Of a DNA stretch of 5,992 nt, positions 1 to 4,940 are shown piece by piece. A program made the position numbers and the translations under genes. Below the pieces are notes generated by a model that saw only the letters and a program-made list of their open reading frames with translations, was not told the DNA's origin and searched no databases. This DNA comes from Planctomycetota bacterium (GTDB lineage: Bacteria; Planctomycetota; Phycisphaerae; WQYP01), in assembly GCA_023489375.1 (NCBI GenBank), contig JAMDCX010000009.1:1-5992 (forward strand), in the 5' to 3' direction. The stretch's first letter is position 1; every line of letters begins with the position of its first letter.

Positions 1-319
1 ATCCACAGATTGCGCCGATGGCACAGATTTGCCGATGAGGTGCCAATGCGTTCGCACCGCTGTTGCACTGTGGCGAAAATGCTCATCCAATGCGACCATA
101 AGCTACCCGGAAAATTGTTACAGGCGTATTTTACATCACCCTGCCAATGTGTCAAAGAAACAATTCTGTATGATGACGATTCCGCGATCTGTTTCTATAG
201 GTAGTTGTCCCCGCGTATCCCTCCACCAACCTCCACCGCCTCCTTGTAGAAAAATAAAATCAGTTCTCGCCACATTATTATAAATTCACAAGGAGGTGCC
301 GGAGGTGAACAGAGGACGG
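1..319. repeat. Long dispersed repeat, copy 1 (direct orientation)
   Basis: This block matches 2233-2552 in the same orientation with about 11 substitutions and one 1-bp indel, roughly 96% identity. It opens with CACAGATT-type sequence (positions 5-30), has a central GTCCCC box (207-212), and ends in a large inverted repeat (230-247 with 288-305). Homology stops after GAGGACGG at 319. The left end is cut by the window, so the 20-bp head that precedes copy 2 cannot be checked here. Short reading frames inside it differ between copies and have no credible protein character, so I treat it as non-coding. CACAGATT-rich intergenic repeats are common in several environmental phyla, and their mobility mechanism is not evident here. 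Confidence 0.95.
230..305. other. Large hairpin-forming inverted repeat in repeat copy 1
   Basis: The arm at 230-247 (CCTCCACCGCCTCCTTGT) can pair with 288-305. The pairing gives 9 perfect pairs (CCTCCTTGT with ACAAGGAGG), two more pairs including a G-T, two mismatches, then 5 perfect pairs. The loop is 40 nt and AT-rich. Each arm contains an AAGGAGG Shine-Dalgarno-like string pointing outward, one on each strand. No start codon with a meaningful reading frame follows either of them, so they are more likely stem sequence than ribosome binding sites. Confidence 0.7.
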
Positions 320-459
320 AGACGATTCGGATTTGCTCGCCGTTGATCAGGTTGTTCCGCCGGTGCAACCATGAATTCTTCCCGAATTGTTTTTGATCAT
401 TGATCCGTGATCCGTGATCATTGTAATCGCTTCCGCCTTTGCACAGCGTACCTGGGCCG
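320..459. other. Gene-free segment between repeat copy 1 and the antitoxin gene
   Basis: I see no coding signal on either strand. The segment holds a block of four TGATC heptamers (394-421) and a short imperfect hairpin (AATTC/GAATT around 372-388) followed by a T run at 390-394 on the plus strand. No plus-strand gene lies upstream that would need a terminator. The minus-strand toxin-antitoxin transcript must end in or beyond this segment. Confidence 0.5.
394..421. repeat. Four tandem heptamers TGATC(AT/CG)
   Basis: TGATC occurs at 394, 401, 408 and 415, exactly 7 bp apart. The two variable bases run AT, CG, CG, AT. Each unit contains the Dam-type site GATC, and another TGATC lies nearby at 346. 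The block lies about 40 bp past the stop codon of the antitoxin gene. Short regular repeats can be protein binding sites, but nothing else in the sequence assigns this one a role. Confidence 0.75.
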
Positions 460-663
460 CTATATCACTTTCTGGTGGAGCGGCCGGCCGCGCGACAAGC
501 CGTGCCGACGGTTCTTCATTATTGCGGTCCTTTCCGCCCAATAGGCAACTTCCTCCGGAACAGTCATGCCTTGTATTTGCCGATAGACCCGTGCAGCACC
601 TCTGCGCTTCATCGCCACACAATCGAATCTACTTTTCGCCTTCAATCTTATCTTCTTCGTCAT
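460..663 (-). CDS. Putative antitoxin of the PIN-toxin pair
   Basis: The product is a small, basic protein of 67 residues encoded directly after the PIN-domain toxin gene, with its start 35 nt inside that gene in another frame. The recognisable part is FDCVAMKRRGAARVYRQIQG (residues 13-32), then MTVPEEVAYWAERT. From memory, this resembles the FDCVEMKR...MTPEEELAYW pattern of short proteins encoded next to PIN toxins and thought to neutralise them by direct binding. Start choice: GAGGTGATC lies upstream of the ATG at 661-663, with GAGG six bases away, an excellent ribosome binding site. The C-terminal tail after about residue 52 is Arg/Gly-rich and not clearly conserved; its DNA includes a 12-bp GC palindrome at 480-491. 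The toxin-then-antitoxin order is the reverse of classical vapBC. The antitoxin role is inferred from position and family resemblance. Confidence 0.8.
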   Translation of the reverse strand: MTKKIRLKAKSRFDCVAMKRRGAARVYRQIQGMTVPEEVAYWAERTAIMKNRRHGLSRGRPLHQKVI

Positions 664-1144
664 TGATCACCTCAAGCGGACTAAAAATCCCGATGGCACC
701 GTACCCGGATGCAACATTGACCTTATTATAACGTTCGATCCTCTCAAATTGTACAATATGCTTGAAGTTCCAACTCACAATCAATCGGCAATGCGAGACG
801 GTCGCCAACGCGACGTGCCGCGCGTCAGTCAGTGATTTTGGCCCCACAATCCCCTCTGCAATATACGCTTCCGCCAGACGCAGCGCGCCGGCTTGAATTT
901 CCGCGATCAGCGAAGCGGCCTCCGTGGCTCGGTAGAAACGCCTGACCCACTCCGGAGCCACGGAAATTTCTTCCTCTACAAGCGCGGAGGTAATCAATTC
1001 AAATCGCCCAGCCTCCACGAGTTCAAAAAATTGCCGGCTTGCAACGGCAAACTCGCGATCGAATACACCCCCGTAAACCGATGTATCCGCATAAACACGT
1101 ATCGGCCCCGGCTTGCCGGTAGCCTTGTCCATAGTCTTTGCCAT
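629..1144 (-). CDS. PIN-domain ribonuclease, VapC-like toxin
   Basis: This 171-residue protein has the PIN-domain plan, a metal-dependent RNase fold whose VapC members cut tRNA or rRNA and inhibit translation in the cytoplasm. Visible acidic residues are Asp20 in RVYADTSVYGG, the Glu57-59 cluster in TSALVEEEI, and Asp107 in SLTDARHVALA. Asn126 in IVSWNFKHIV follows, in the place of the usual SWN(F)KH motif. The length fits the longer, non-classical PIN toxins. I chose the ATG at 1142-1144, preceded by AAGGGTGG; a TTG just before it and an ATG four codons in are alternatives. The gene overlaps the putative antitoxin gene by 35 nt, suggesting translational coupling. A TATAAT box lies about 27 bp upstream of the start. 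All catalytic positions appear intact, so the nuclease is probably functional. The precise RNA target cannot be told. Confidence 0.92.
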   Translation of the reverse strand: MAKTMDKATGKPGPIRVYADTSVYGGVFDREFAVASRQFFELVEAGRFELITSALVEEEISVAPEWVRRFYRATEAASLIAEIQAGALRLAEAYIAEGIVGPKSLTDARHVALATVSHCRLIVSWNFKHIVQFERIERYNKVNVASGYGAIGIFSPLEVINDEEDKIEGEK

Positions 1145-1147
1145 CAA

Positions 1148-1469
1148 CCACCCTTAACGACTCACTTACGATTATATCCGCTGGCCTGCCTGTTCGCCCG
1201 CCCAACACTCAACAGTCAGCTTTCCTGGTAATGCTGTCGCTTCCACCGTCGGGCGCTCCTGGCCGAATTGTCGCAACTTATTGCCATAATTCCATATCGT
1301 CTCGCCGTTGGATAACCGCGTAATTACCCGTTATCATGGATATTAGTATCATCACAATCGGCTGGGCCTTCACCGCCCACTGCGGAAAAAGAGGCAGGCA
1401 GGCACCGGGGAAAGTGATAATCTTCATCGTATTTAGTTGAGCTTCGATATTTTTCCGTCATCATTACCA
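1148..1469. other. Spacer of about 320 bp between two minus-strand genes
   Basis: The stretch separates the end of the two-helix protein gene from the start of the toxin gene. Apart from the possible -10 box and a doubtful 48-codon ORF (1324-1470), I see no gene. A minus-strand open frame of about 50 codons (about 1327 to 1172) has no usable ATG or GTG start and no recognised product. No strong stem-loop plus T run is visible. The segment may be a decayed gene or simply regulatory spacer. Confidence 0.5.
1171..1176 (-). promoter_or_regulatory. Possible -10 box (TATAAT) of the PIN toxin-antitoxin operon
   Basis: Read on the minus strand, a perfect TATAAT lies about 27 bp upstream of the toxin ATG. 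It would place the transcript start some 10-20 bp before the ribosome binding site. No good -35 hexamer sits 16-18 bp further upstream, where the sequence is GC-rich. The call therefore rests on one hexamer and its position. Confidence 0.35.
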
Positions 1470-1470
1470 T
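1324..1470 (-). CDS. Doubtful small ORF coupled to the two-helix protein gene
   Basis: A 48-codon frame starts with an ATG that shares a base with the TGA stop of the upstream gene (TGATG at 1468-1472). The same kind of junction joins genes in the operon on the right of the window. The peptide begins MVMMTEKYRSSTKYDED and is hydrophilic with no recognised motif. The ribosome binding site is poor (only GAGGGC about 9 bases upstream). Its length is within chance expectation, so it is listed only because of the coupled start. Confidence 0.2.
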   Translation of the reverse strand: MVMMTEKYRSSTKYDEDYHFPRCLPASFSAVGGEGPADCDDTNIHDNG

Positions 1471-2180
1471 CAATCTGCGCCCTCGTCGGATATACTCGAT
1501 TGAGTGGCGCCGCCGTTGGCCGCCCGGCTTCCGTAGGCGGCTCCCATGATGCGGACGATATCCGCGATAGTGTCCGCCGTATCGTGAACCTCCTGCAGGA
1601 CATCGTCAACGCCGGGGTCGTCGGTACAATACTGGTCGCCCATTATCAGTCGCGATCCCAATACAACTTCGAAAGCGTAGGGAATTGCCCCACCATTGAA
1701 GCGCCGTAGTGTGCGGCACGAGTCCACCGGTAGCACTGCGTCATGGGGGATGCCATATATCCGACCGAGCGCCTTACGGACTGCCCCAACCAGCCGTTGA
1801 TCGGCTTGCGGGCCGAAACAGGCAGCGGCAACAAACATTTTATCGGTAACAGGTTGGCGACGCCGGAGTATAATCGGTTTCATAACGCGGCTCGCCACGG
1901 AGGCGAAAGGCCCCAAGAGAAGTATCCCCACAATCGGCAACAACGGCACGACACCACGGGGGCCATTTCCGAACGCTGCCGCGAGCGCAAGCACCGGAAA
2001 CGCAAGTAGGAGACCGCAGAGTATCACGCCGAGCACTGGCGAACTCGTTCGCCATAATCTCGGCTCCCTTGCGTTAGCGAGTGCGACCCGGACGCGCTCG
2101 ATGTAGTTAATCCCGTTGCAGCGCGGGTCCCCTATTTTGTCGAGTAGCCCTTTGTAGCGGTAATTGTCGAACCTAACCAT
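1470..2180 (-). CDS. Unrecognised protein with two membrane helices and a soluble C-terminal domain
   Basis: This 236-residue protein is not recognised. Residues 1-46 are polar and Arg-rich. Two hydrophobic stretches, about 48-70 and 77-97, form a likely helical hairpin, followed by the basic segment KPIILRRRQP (101-110). This predicts both termini in the cytoplasm. The soluble part (111-215) contains VGAVRKALGRIYGIPHDAVL, then a Cys-containing loop and the acidic helix-like segment VDDVLQEVHDTADTIADIV. This layout loosely recalls small helical domains of the acyl-carrier type, but no Asp-Ser phosphopantetheine site is visible, so I do not assign that. The tail after 218 is low complexity. 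The ATG at 2178-2180 is preceded by GAGGGAGG, with GGAGG three bases away. The gene's upstream region abuts repeat copy 2, so any promoter would lie in or next to the repeat. Confidence 0.75.
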   Translation of the reverse strand: MVRFDNYRYKGLLDKIGDPRCNGINYIERVRVALANAREPRLWRTSSPVLGVILCGLLLAFPVLALAAAFGNGPRGVVPLLPIVGILLLGPFASVASRVMKPIILRRRQPVTDKMFVAAACFGPQADQRLVGAVRKALGRIYGIPHDAVLPVDSCRTLRRFNGGAIPYAFEVVLGSRLIMGDQYCTDDPGVDDVLQEVHDTADTIADIVRIMGAAYGSRAANGGATQSSISDEGAD

Positions 2181-2206
2181 CGTCCTCCCTCAACCGCTCA
2201 CTGTAG

Positions 2207-2218
2207 GGCCGCGCGGCC
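2207..2218. other. 12-bp GC palindrome at the repeat junction
   Basis: GGCCGCGCGGCC is a perfect palindrome spanning the border between the unique sequence upstream of the two-helix gene and the 31-bp head of repeat copy 2, which starts at 2213. The equivalent junction before copy 3 (2553) is not palindromic, so it may be chance. Its place at an insertion boundary makes it worth recording. Confidence 0.6.
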
Positions 2219-2243
2219 AAAGTGGGGACGTGATCCACAGATT
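2213..2243. repeat. 31-bp direct repeat, left copy (head of repeat copy 2)
   Basis: The stretch GCGGCCAAAGTGG through CCACAGATT recurs at 2553-2583 with a single G/A mismatch. It marks the head of each repeat unit, so the unit period is 340 bp. Its GGGGACGTG core is the reverse complement of the CACGTCCCC found in the tandem units at 2774-2850. Confidence 0.9.
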
Positions 2244-2462
2244 GCGCCGATGGCACAGATTTGCCGATGAGGTGCCAATGCGTTCGCACCGCTGTTGCAC
2301 TGTGGCGAAAATGCTCATCCAATGCGACCATAAGCTACCCGGAAAATTGTTACAGTTGTATTTTACATCACCCTGCTAATGTGTCAAAGAAACAATTCTG
2401 TATGATGACGATTCCGCGAGCTGCTTTTTACAGGTAGTTGTCCCCACGTATCCCTCCACCAA

Positions 2463-2538
2463 CCTCCCCCGCCTCCTTGTAGAAAAATAAAATCAGTTCT
2501 TGCCACATTATTATAAATTCACAAGGAGGTAGCGGAGG
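2463..2538. other. Large hairpin-forming inverted repeat in repeat copy 2
   Basis: The arms 2463-2480 and 2521-2538 pair as in copy 1. The 9-bp stem CCTCCTTGT/ACAAGGAGG and the outer 5-bp stem are unchanged, and the mismatched centre differs between copies. Three of the copy-to-copy substitutions fall in this internal loop and none in the 9-bp or 5-bp stems. That is consistent with, but does not prove, selection on the fold. Confidence 0.65.
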
Positions 2539-2552
2539 TGAACAGAGGACGG

Positions 2553-2583
2553 GCGGCCAAAGTGGGAACGTGATCCACAGATT
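2553..2583. repeat. 31-bp direct repeat, right copy (head of repeat copy 3)
   Basis: It is identical to 2213-2243 except for one base (GGGAACG in place of GGGGACG). Similarity beyond it drops sharply, so the head is much better conserved than the rest of copy 3. That pattern suggests either a recombination or target-site boundary, or selective conservation of the head. Confidence 0.9.
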
Positions 2584-2773
2584 TCCCGGATTCCTCATAT
2601 CTCCCGGCTCGACACCGATTACCTCGTGCCGTGGTGCCATTGTGGTGAAGTTTTTCGTTCAGTGCAACCATATAGGCCGCTCCGCAATCAGCAGATGACA
2701 GCCGGAGTATATCGCGATGGGCATGCTCTCACAACTCCGAATTCGGGTGCCCTGCCATAGGCCTAAATTGTCT

Positions 2774-2850
2774 CGCACCCCAATAACTAGCCACGTCCCC
2801 GTTTCGTTTCTCCGCACCCAATAACTAGCCACGTCCCCGTTTCGTTTCTC
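2774..2850. repeat. Two tandem units of 38-39 bp with a GTCCCCGTTTCG core
   Basis: The 31 bp at 2782-2812 are repeated without change at 2820-2850. The two are separated by CGCACCC, which also precedes the first unit as CGCACCCC. The core contains TAGCCACGTCCCCGTTTCG. The block lies 25-30 bp beyond the stop of the last operon gene, so it would form the 3' end of that transcript. No transposase gene is present in the window. Confidence 0.95.
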
Positions 2851-2874
2851 GTTGTTTAAAGATATCTCCATTAT

Positions 2875-3399
2875 TCATCCATTCCTCCGCAATAGTTTAT
2901 ATTTGACCCAATAATAAAGCCCTGGTAGAGTGCTAAAGAACATCAATGTACAGCCGGTAGCAAACACAGCGTAACCATCGAGTGGTCTGTAAGACGAACC
3001 CCACCATCGAGCCGCTAATACGTATAAAATCCAGCTCGTACACAGCGGCAAACTCAACACTGGAACCAGCAAGGATCGCCTGGGACCACCTCGGCGAAGT
3101 GCATTGATAACGCATGTGAGCAGACCTGTATAGAACCAGAGCACCAGTGGAATTGTGGGGTAAAAGATTACTAAAAAAATGGTTATCATGAAGATGCCAC
3201 AATAAGTTGGGTAGGGTGTATTATTCCAATAATTATAATCTGCACTCATGGGCAGCGTGATCAAGACAAAAACGATCCCAACCACGAGAGAAGCCCTGGC
3301 CAACCACATTGCCGTTGGCGATAAACGCCACGAAAATTCTGTGTCGCTCCCCGCCGGCAGCTCGGAAATGCCCTTCGGGCTGCTATGATCCGGGCACAT
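2875..3399 (-). CDS. Unrecognised four-helix membrane protein, last gene of the RHS operon
   Basis: This 174-residue integral membrane protein matches no family I recognise. The first 27 residues are hydrophilic. Hydrophobic stretches follow at about 31-51, 68-98, 108-128 and 142-165. Conspicuous features are the loop DYNYWNNTPYPTYCG between helices 1 and 2, RRGGPRRS at 101-108 and a basic C-terminus KYKLLRRNG. By the positive-inside rule the RRGGPRR loop and the C-terminus should be cytoplasmic. The ATG at 3397-3399 lies 17 nt inside the end of the 344-residue protein gene and has a good AGGAG six bases upstream, so it is probably co-translated. Its place right after a protein with an RHS-type tail module would suit an immunity or export partner, but that is inference from position. 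It shares no obvious sequence with the membrane protein at 4417-4938. Confidence 0.75.
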   Translation of the reverse strand: MCPDHSSPKGISELPAGSDTEFSWRLSPTAMWLARASLVVGIVFVLITLPMSADYNYWNNTPYPTYCGIFMITIFLVIFYPTIPLVLWFYTGLLTCVINALRRGGPRRSLLVPVLSLPLCTSWILYVLAARWWGSSYRPLDGYAVFATGCTLMFFSTLPGLYYWVKYKLLRRNG

Positions 3400-4417
3400 A
3401 GCTATCTCCTGAATCCAGTTTTCCTATAATACTTTGGTTAAGTTCCTGAAATAATCCCTGATCCCAATTCGCCGATCCCAGCGGGCCTGTCAAGGTATAA
3501 TCATTGAGTGTGAGAGTAATGATTTCAGAATAATTGATCGCCAAGCCAACCCAATAAACGGTTGTACCCGGCGGATTGATGTCGTTGAATTGATATTGGG
3601 CCAATAGGGTATCTGATCCCAGCAATCCGCCATCTGAGTAAAGACTTACCGTCGCATAACTGCCGCTGCCGGATGTCTGCGCCTGATAAGCGCCATTCAA
3701 TGTCACCGTCACCTGATTTTGTGCATTGGCAGCGCTGACTATCGGTGCCGGCGGCGTATAGACGGGAACATCCAGTTCCGTTGAGGCTGATGAAATGCTG
3801 ATTGCATCTGTGGCATTGCCATCATATGTGAACGAAATATCCGCGAAACCGGTCTGGGAAACATCCAGCAATCCACCGGGACCGGAAACACTCTGGTTGA
3901 CACCCCGGCCTATGGGCGTGGTGGTGATCGAGAAGGGAATCCAATCAGTGGCGCTGGCTCCCTGCAGGCAGGCTGCGTTGACCGTCAGATAATTAATTTG
4001 ACCCGAAGATTGTTCGGTCAGAAAATAATTCCCCAGTGATTGGGAAACCGTATTGATAGATGTGCTGACTACAGACACAGTTGTCTCGGTGGTGGAACCA
4101 TTGATCTGCAGATTCACGCCTGCAGTCAGATACTGTTCCTGAATCATGCCGGTAAACACCGGATATTGCGCATCTGTATCTTTAGGAATGGCGGCATCCC
4201 ATGTGGTGGTATTGTAATCACTGCCATCCAGCCGCACGCCCACAATGGCGGCGGGATTCAGACCCGCTCCCGATACTTCCGTGCTGGAGCCACTATTGTT
4301 TCCACCGGCATACGCATTCCGATCGCTGACCGGCGCGTTCCAGCCGTTTGAGCCTGCCGCAGCCGCATTGGCGCTACCAAGCGGAAGATTCGGATTGGCC
4401 AATAATGCGCACACCAT
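3383..4417 (-). CDS. Beta-rich 344-residue protein sharing its C-terminal module with the RHS protein
   Basis: The protein is very rich in Ser, Thr, Gly, Asn and Val and reads as extracellular-style beta structure. Residues 1-85 are low complexity (ANAAAAGSNG, GGNNSGSSTEV), 86-225 form a middle region, and 233-344 form a C-terminal module. That module parallels the last 109 residues of the RHS protein: QVTVTLNGAYQ against QIQLQLNGAFQ, then SY..V.(L/I)Y....LL, GLAINYS against GLALTYS, and a GPL segment before a Gly/Ser-rich end. There is no convincing signal peptide and there are no YD repeats. I chose the ATG at 4415-4417, preceded by GGAGGAGG and overlapping the TGA of the upstream gene (TGATG). 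The frame stays open upstream to 4525, but that part would lie inside the membrane-protein gene. It may be a displaced RHS tail cassette or a partner surface protein. Function is unknown. Confidence 0.72.
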   Translation of the reverse strand: MVCALLANPNLPLGSANAAAAGSNGWNAPVSDRNAYAGGNNSGSSTEVSGAGLNPAAIVGVRLDGSDYNTTTWDAAIPKDTDAQYPVFTGMIQEQYLTAGVNLQINGSTTETTVSVVSTSINTVSQSLGNYFLTEQSSGQINYLTVNAACLQGASATDWIPFSITTTPIGRGVNQSVSGPGGLLDVSQTGFADISFTYDGNATDAISISSASTELDVPVYTPPAPIVSAANAQNQVTVTLNGAYQAQTSGSGSYATVSLYSDGGLLGSDTLLAQYQFNDINPPGTTVYWVGLAINYSEIITLTLNDYTLTGPLGSANWDQGLFQELNQSIIGKLDSGDSYVPGS

Positions 4418-4419
4418 CA
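4415..4419 (-). promoter_or_regulatory. TGATG translational-coupling junction, membrane-protein gene to 344-residue protein gene
   Basis: This is the same one-base stop/start overlap as at the RHS junction. Here a strong GGAGGAGG (4421-4428) provides independent initiation as well. The junction decides the start of the 344-residue protein in favour of this ATG rather than the longer upstream frame. Confidence 0.75.
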
Positions 4420-4938
4420 GCCTCCTCCGGTGCTTGAGGCGGAGCCTTCGGAGGGAGATAAAGATTTCCGCCGCCGGATGGGAATAATCCAAGGTGCTAT
4501 AGCAAGAACAAGAACTGATAAACATTCGAGCTTGCCAGACGTGTTTCCTAGTTTGGCAGGCGTGCTTCCGTTTCCACCGGTCAATACATCAACGAGGGCC
4601 CAAGTTGCTAAAGCACCCATGGGTATGGAAATGATACGCAGTACCCAAATATGCCATCTTCTTCCAAAGAAAACTGCTACGGGGCCACAGACTCCCAAGA
4701 GGATCACCCCAAGCCAGATCGGACCAACAACGGGCCAGAAACCGCGGGCGAATTCTAGCTCCGTTTTCCAAGTGCGCGCTGTTCCACCATCAATAGCAAA
4801 TTTTGTCGATTCGGTTCCAAACAACCACCACAGCATAACAGCCCAACCCGCCAGTATCAAACTCAGTGCAAGCGCTTTCCGCCCCCACCACAACAGAGCG
4901 AATATCGTGCCTCCTTTACGGCCAGCCGACTTTTTCAT
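4417..4938 (-). CDS. Unrecognised four-helix membrane protein between the RHS gene and its paralogous-tail gene
   Basis: This 173-residue protein starts MKKSAGRKGG, a basic N-terminus. Hydrophobic stretches follow at about 22-40, 67-91, 96-118 and 135-152, and then a basic run IRRRKSLSPSEG leading to a Ser/Gly tail. Trp is abundant (WW at 17-18 and 37-38). The predicted topology puts both ends in the cytoplasm. The ATG at 4936-4938 overlaps the RHS stop as TGATG, with a G run (GGGGG) seven bases upstream. A GTG one codon earlier is an alternative start. The gene ends in TGATG as well, overlapping the next start, so it is locked between its neighbours by coupled translation. No family is recognised. 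A small membrane protein immediately 3' of an RHS gene is the usual place of an immunity protein, but no toxin domain is seen upstream, so the role is open. Confidence 0.75.
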   Translation of the reverse strand: MKKSAGRKGGTIFALLWWGRKALALSLILAGWAVMLWWLFGTESTKFAIDGGTARTWKTELEFARGFWPVVGPIWLGVILLGVCGPVAVFFGRRWHIWVLRIISIPMGALATWALVDVLTGGNGSTPAKLGNTSGKLECLSVLVLAIAPWIIPIRRRKSLSPSEGSASSTGGG

Positions 4939-4940
4939 CA
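4936..4940 (-). promoter_or_regulatory. TGATG translational-coupling junction, RHS gene to membrane-protein gene
   Basis: On the minus strand the RHS stop TGA and the next ATG share one base. The only upstream ribosome-binding signal is a G run inside the RHS codons for Gly-Val. Expression of the membrane protein should therefore depend on ribosomes finishing the RHS gene. Confidence 0.7.

Larger units (their letters stand above)
2213..2552. repeat. Long dispersed repeat, copy 2 (340-bp unit)
   Basis: This copy is complete. It runs from the 31-bp head at 2213 to the base before the next head at 2553. From 2233 it matches window positions 1-319 at about 96%. The CACAGATT-rich start, the GTCCCC box (2440-2445) and the terminal inverted repeat (2463-2480 with 2521-2538) are all kept. 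Together with copy 1 it brackets the toxin-antitoxin genes and the two-helix protein gene in direct orientation. I find no gene in it. Confidence 0.95.
2553..2850. repeat. Diverged third copy of the long repeat, head-to-tail with copy 2
   Basis: It opens with the 31-bp head (one mismatch) and then aligns to copies 1 and 2 at much lower identity. Shared landmarks in order are CACTGTGGCG/CATTGTGGTG, CAATGCGACCATA/CAGTGCAACCATA, the ACAG...TAT...ATC segment near 2698-2712, and TAG....GTCCCCG. The GTCCCC box falls 242 bp from the unit start, against 227 bp in copy 2, so the copies are nearly collinear. The terminal hairpin is not recognisable. The GTCCCC segment has been duplicated into two tandem units. 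The end at 2850 is approximate. Confidence 0.6.

Noticed and set aside
10..283. Plus-strand frames of 64 and 84 codons inside repeat copy 1
   Set aside because: The copies differ by substitutions and an indel that change or shift these frames. The peptides have no domain character, and the region is better explained as a non-coding repeat.
372..394. Short stem AATTC/GAATT followed by T residues on the plus strand as a terminator
   Set aside because: The stem is only 5 bp and AT-rich, and no plus-strand gene precedes it.
480..491. 12-bp palindrome GCGGCCGGCCGC
   Set aside because: It lies within the coding sequence for the Arg/Gly-rich end of the antitoxin gene and is explained by GC-rich codons; it has no partner site.
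1172..1327. Minus-strand open frame of about 50 codons reading like RLSNGETIWNYGNK
   Set aside because: There is no ATG or GTG start, no recognised family, and the length is expected by chance. It could be a gene remnant, but nothing supports it.
1..2552. CRISPR array or composite transposon
   Set aside because: The repeats are about 340 bp with only two close copies, with no regular short spacers and no cas genes. No transposase gene or clear terminal inverted repeats lie within or next to the bracketed segment.
2428..2640. Minus-strand 70-codon frame across repeat copies 2 and 3
   Set aside because: Its product is composed of repeat hairpin sequence, and the equivalent frame in copy 1 is not preserved as a protein.
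2659..2871. Minus-strand 70-codon frame starting just after the last operon gene, with an upstream GGAGG-like signal
   Set aside because: It runs through the tandem 38-39 bp repeat and the diverged long repeat. The repeated DNA is read in two different frames, as expected of non-coding sequence.
4418..4525. N-terminal extension of the 344-residue protein to a start at 4525
   Set aside because: The extension lies wholly inside the membrane-protein gene and has no ribosome binding site that I can see. The internal ATG at 4417 has GGAGGAGG and a stop/start overlap.
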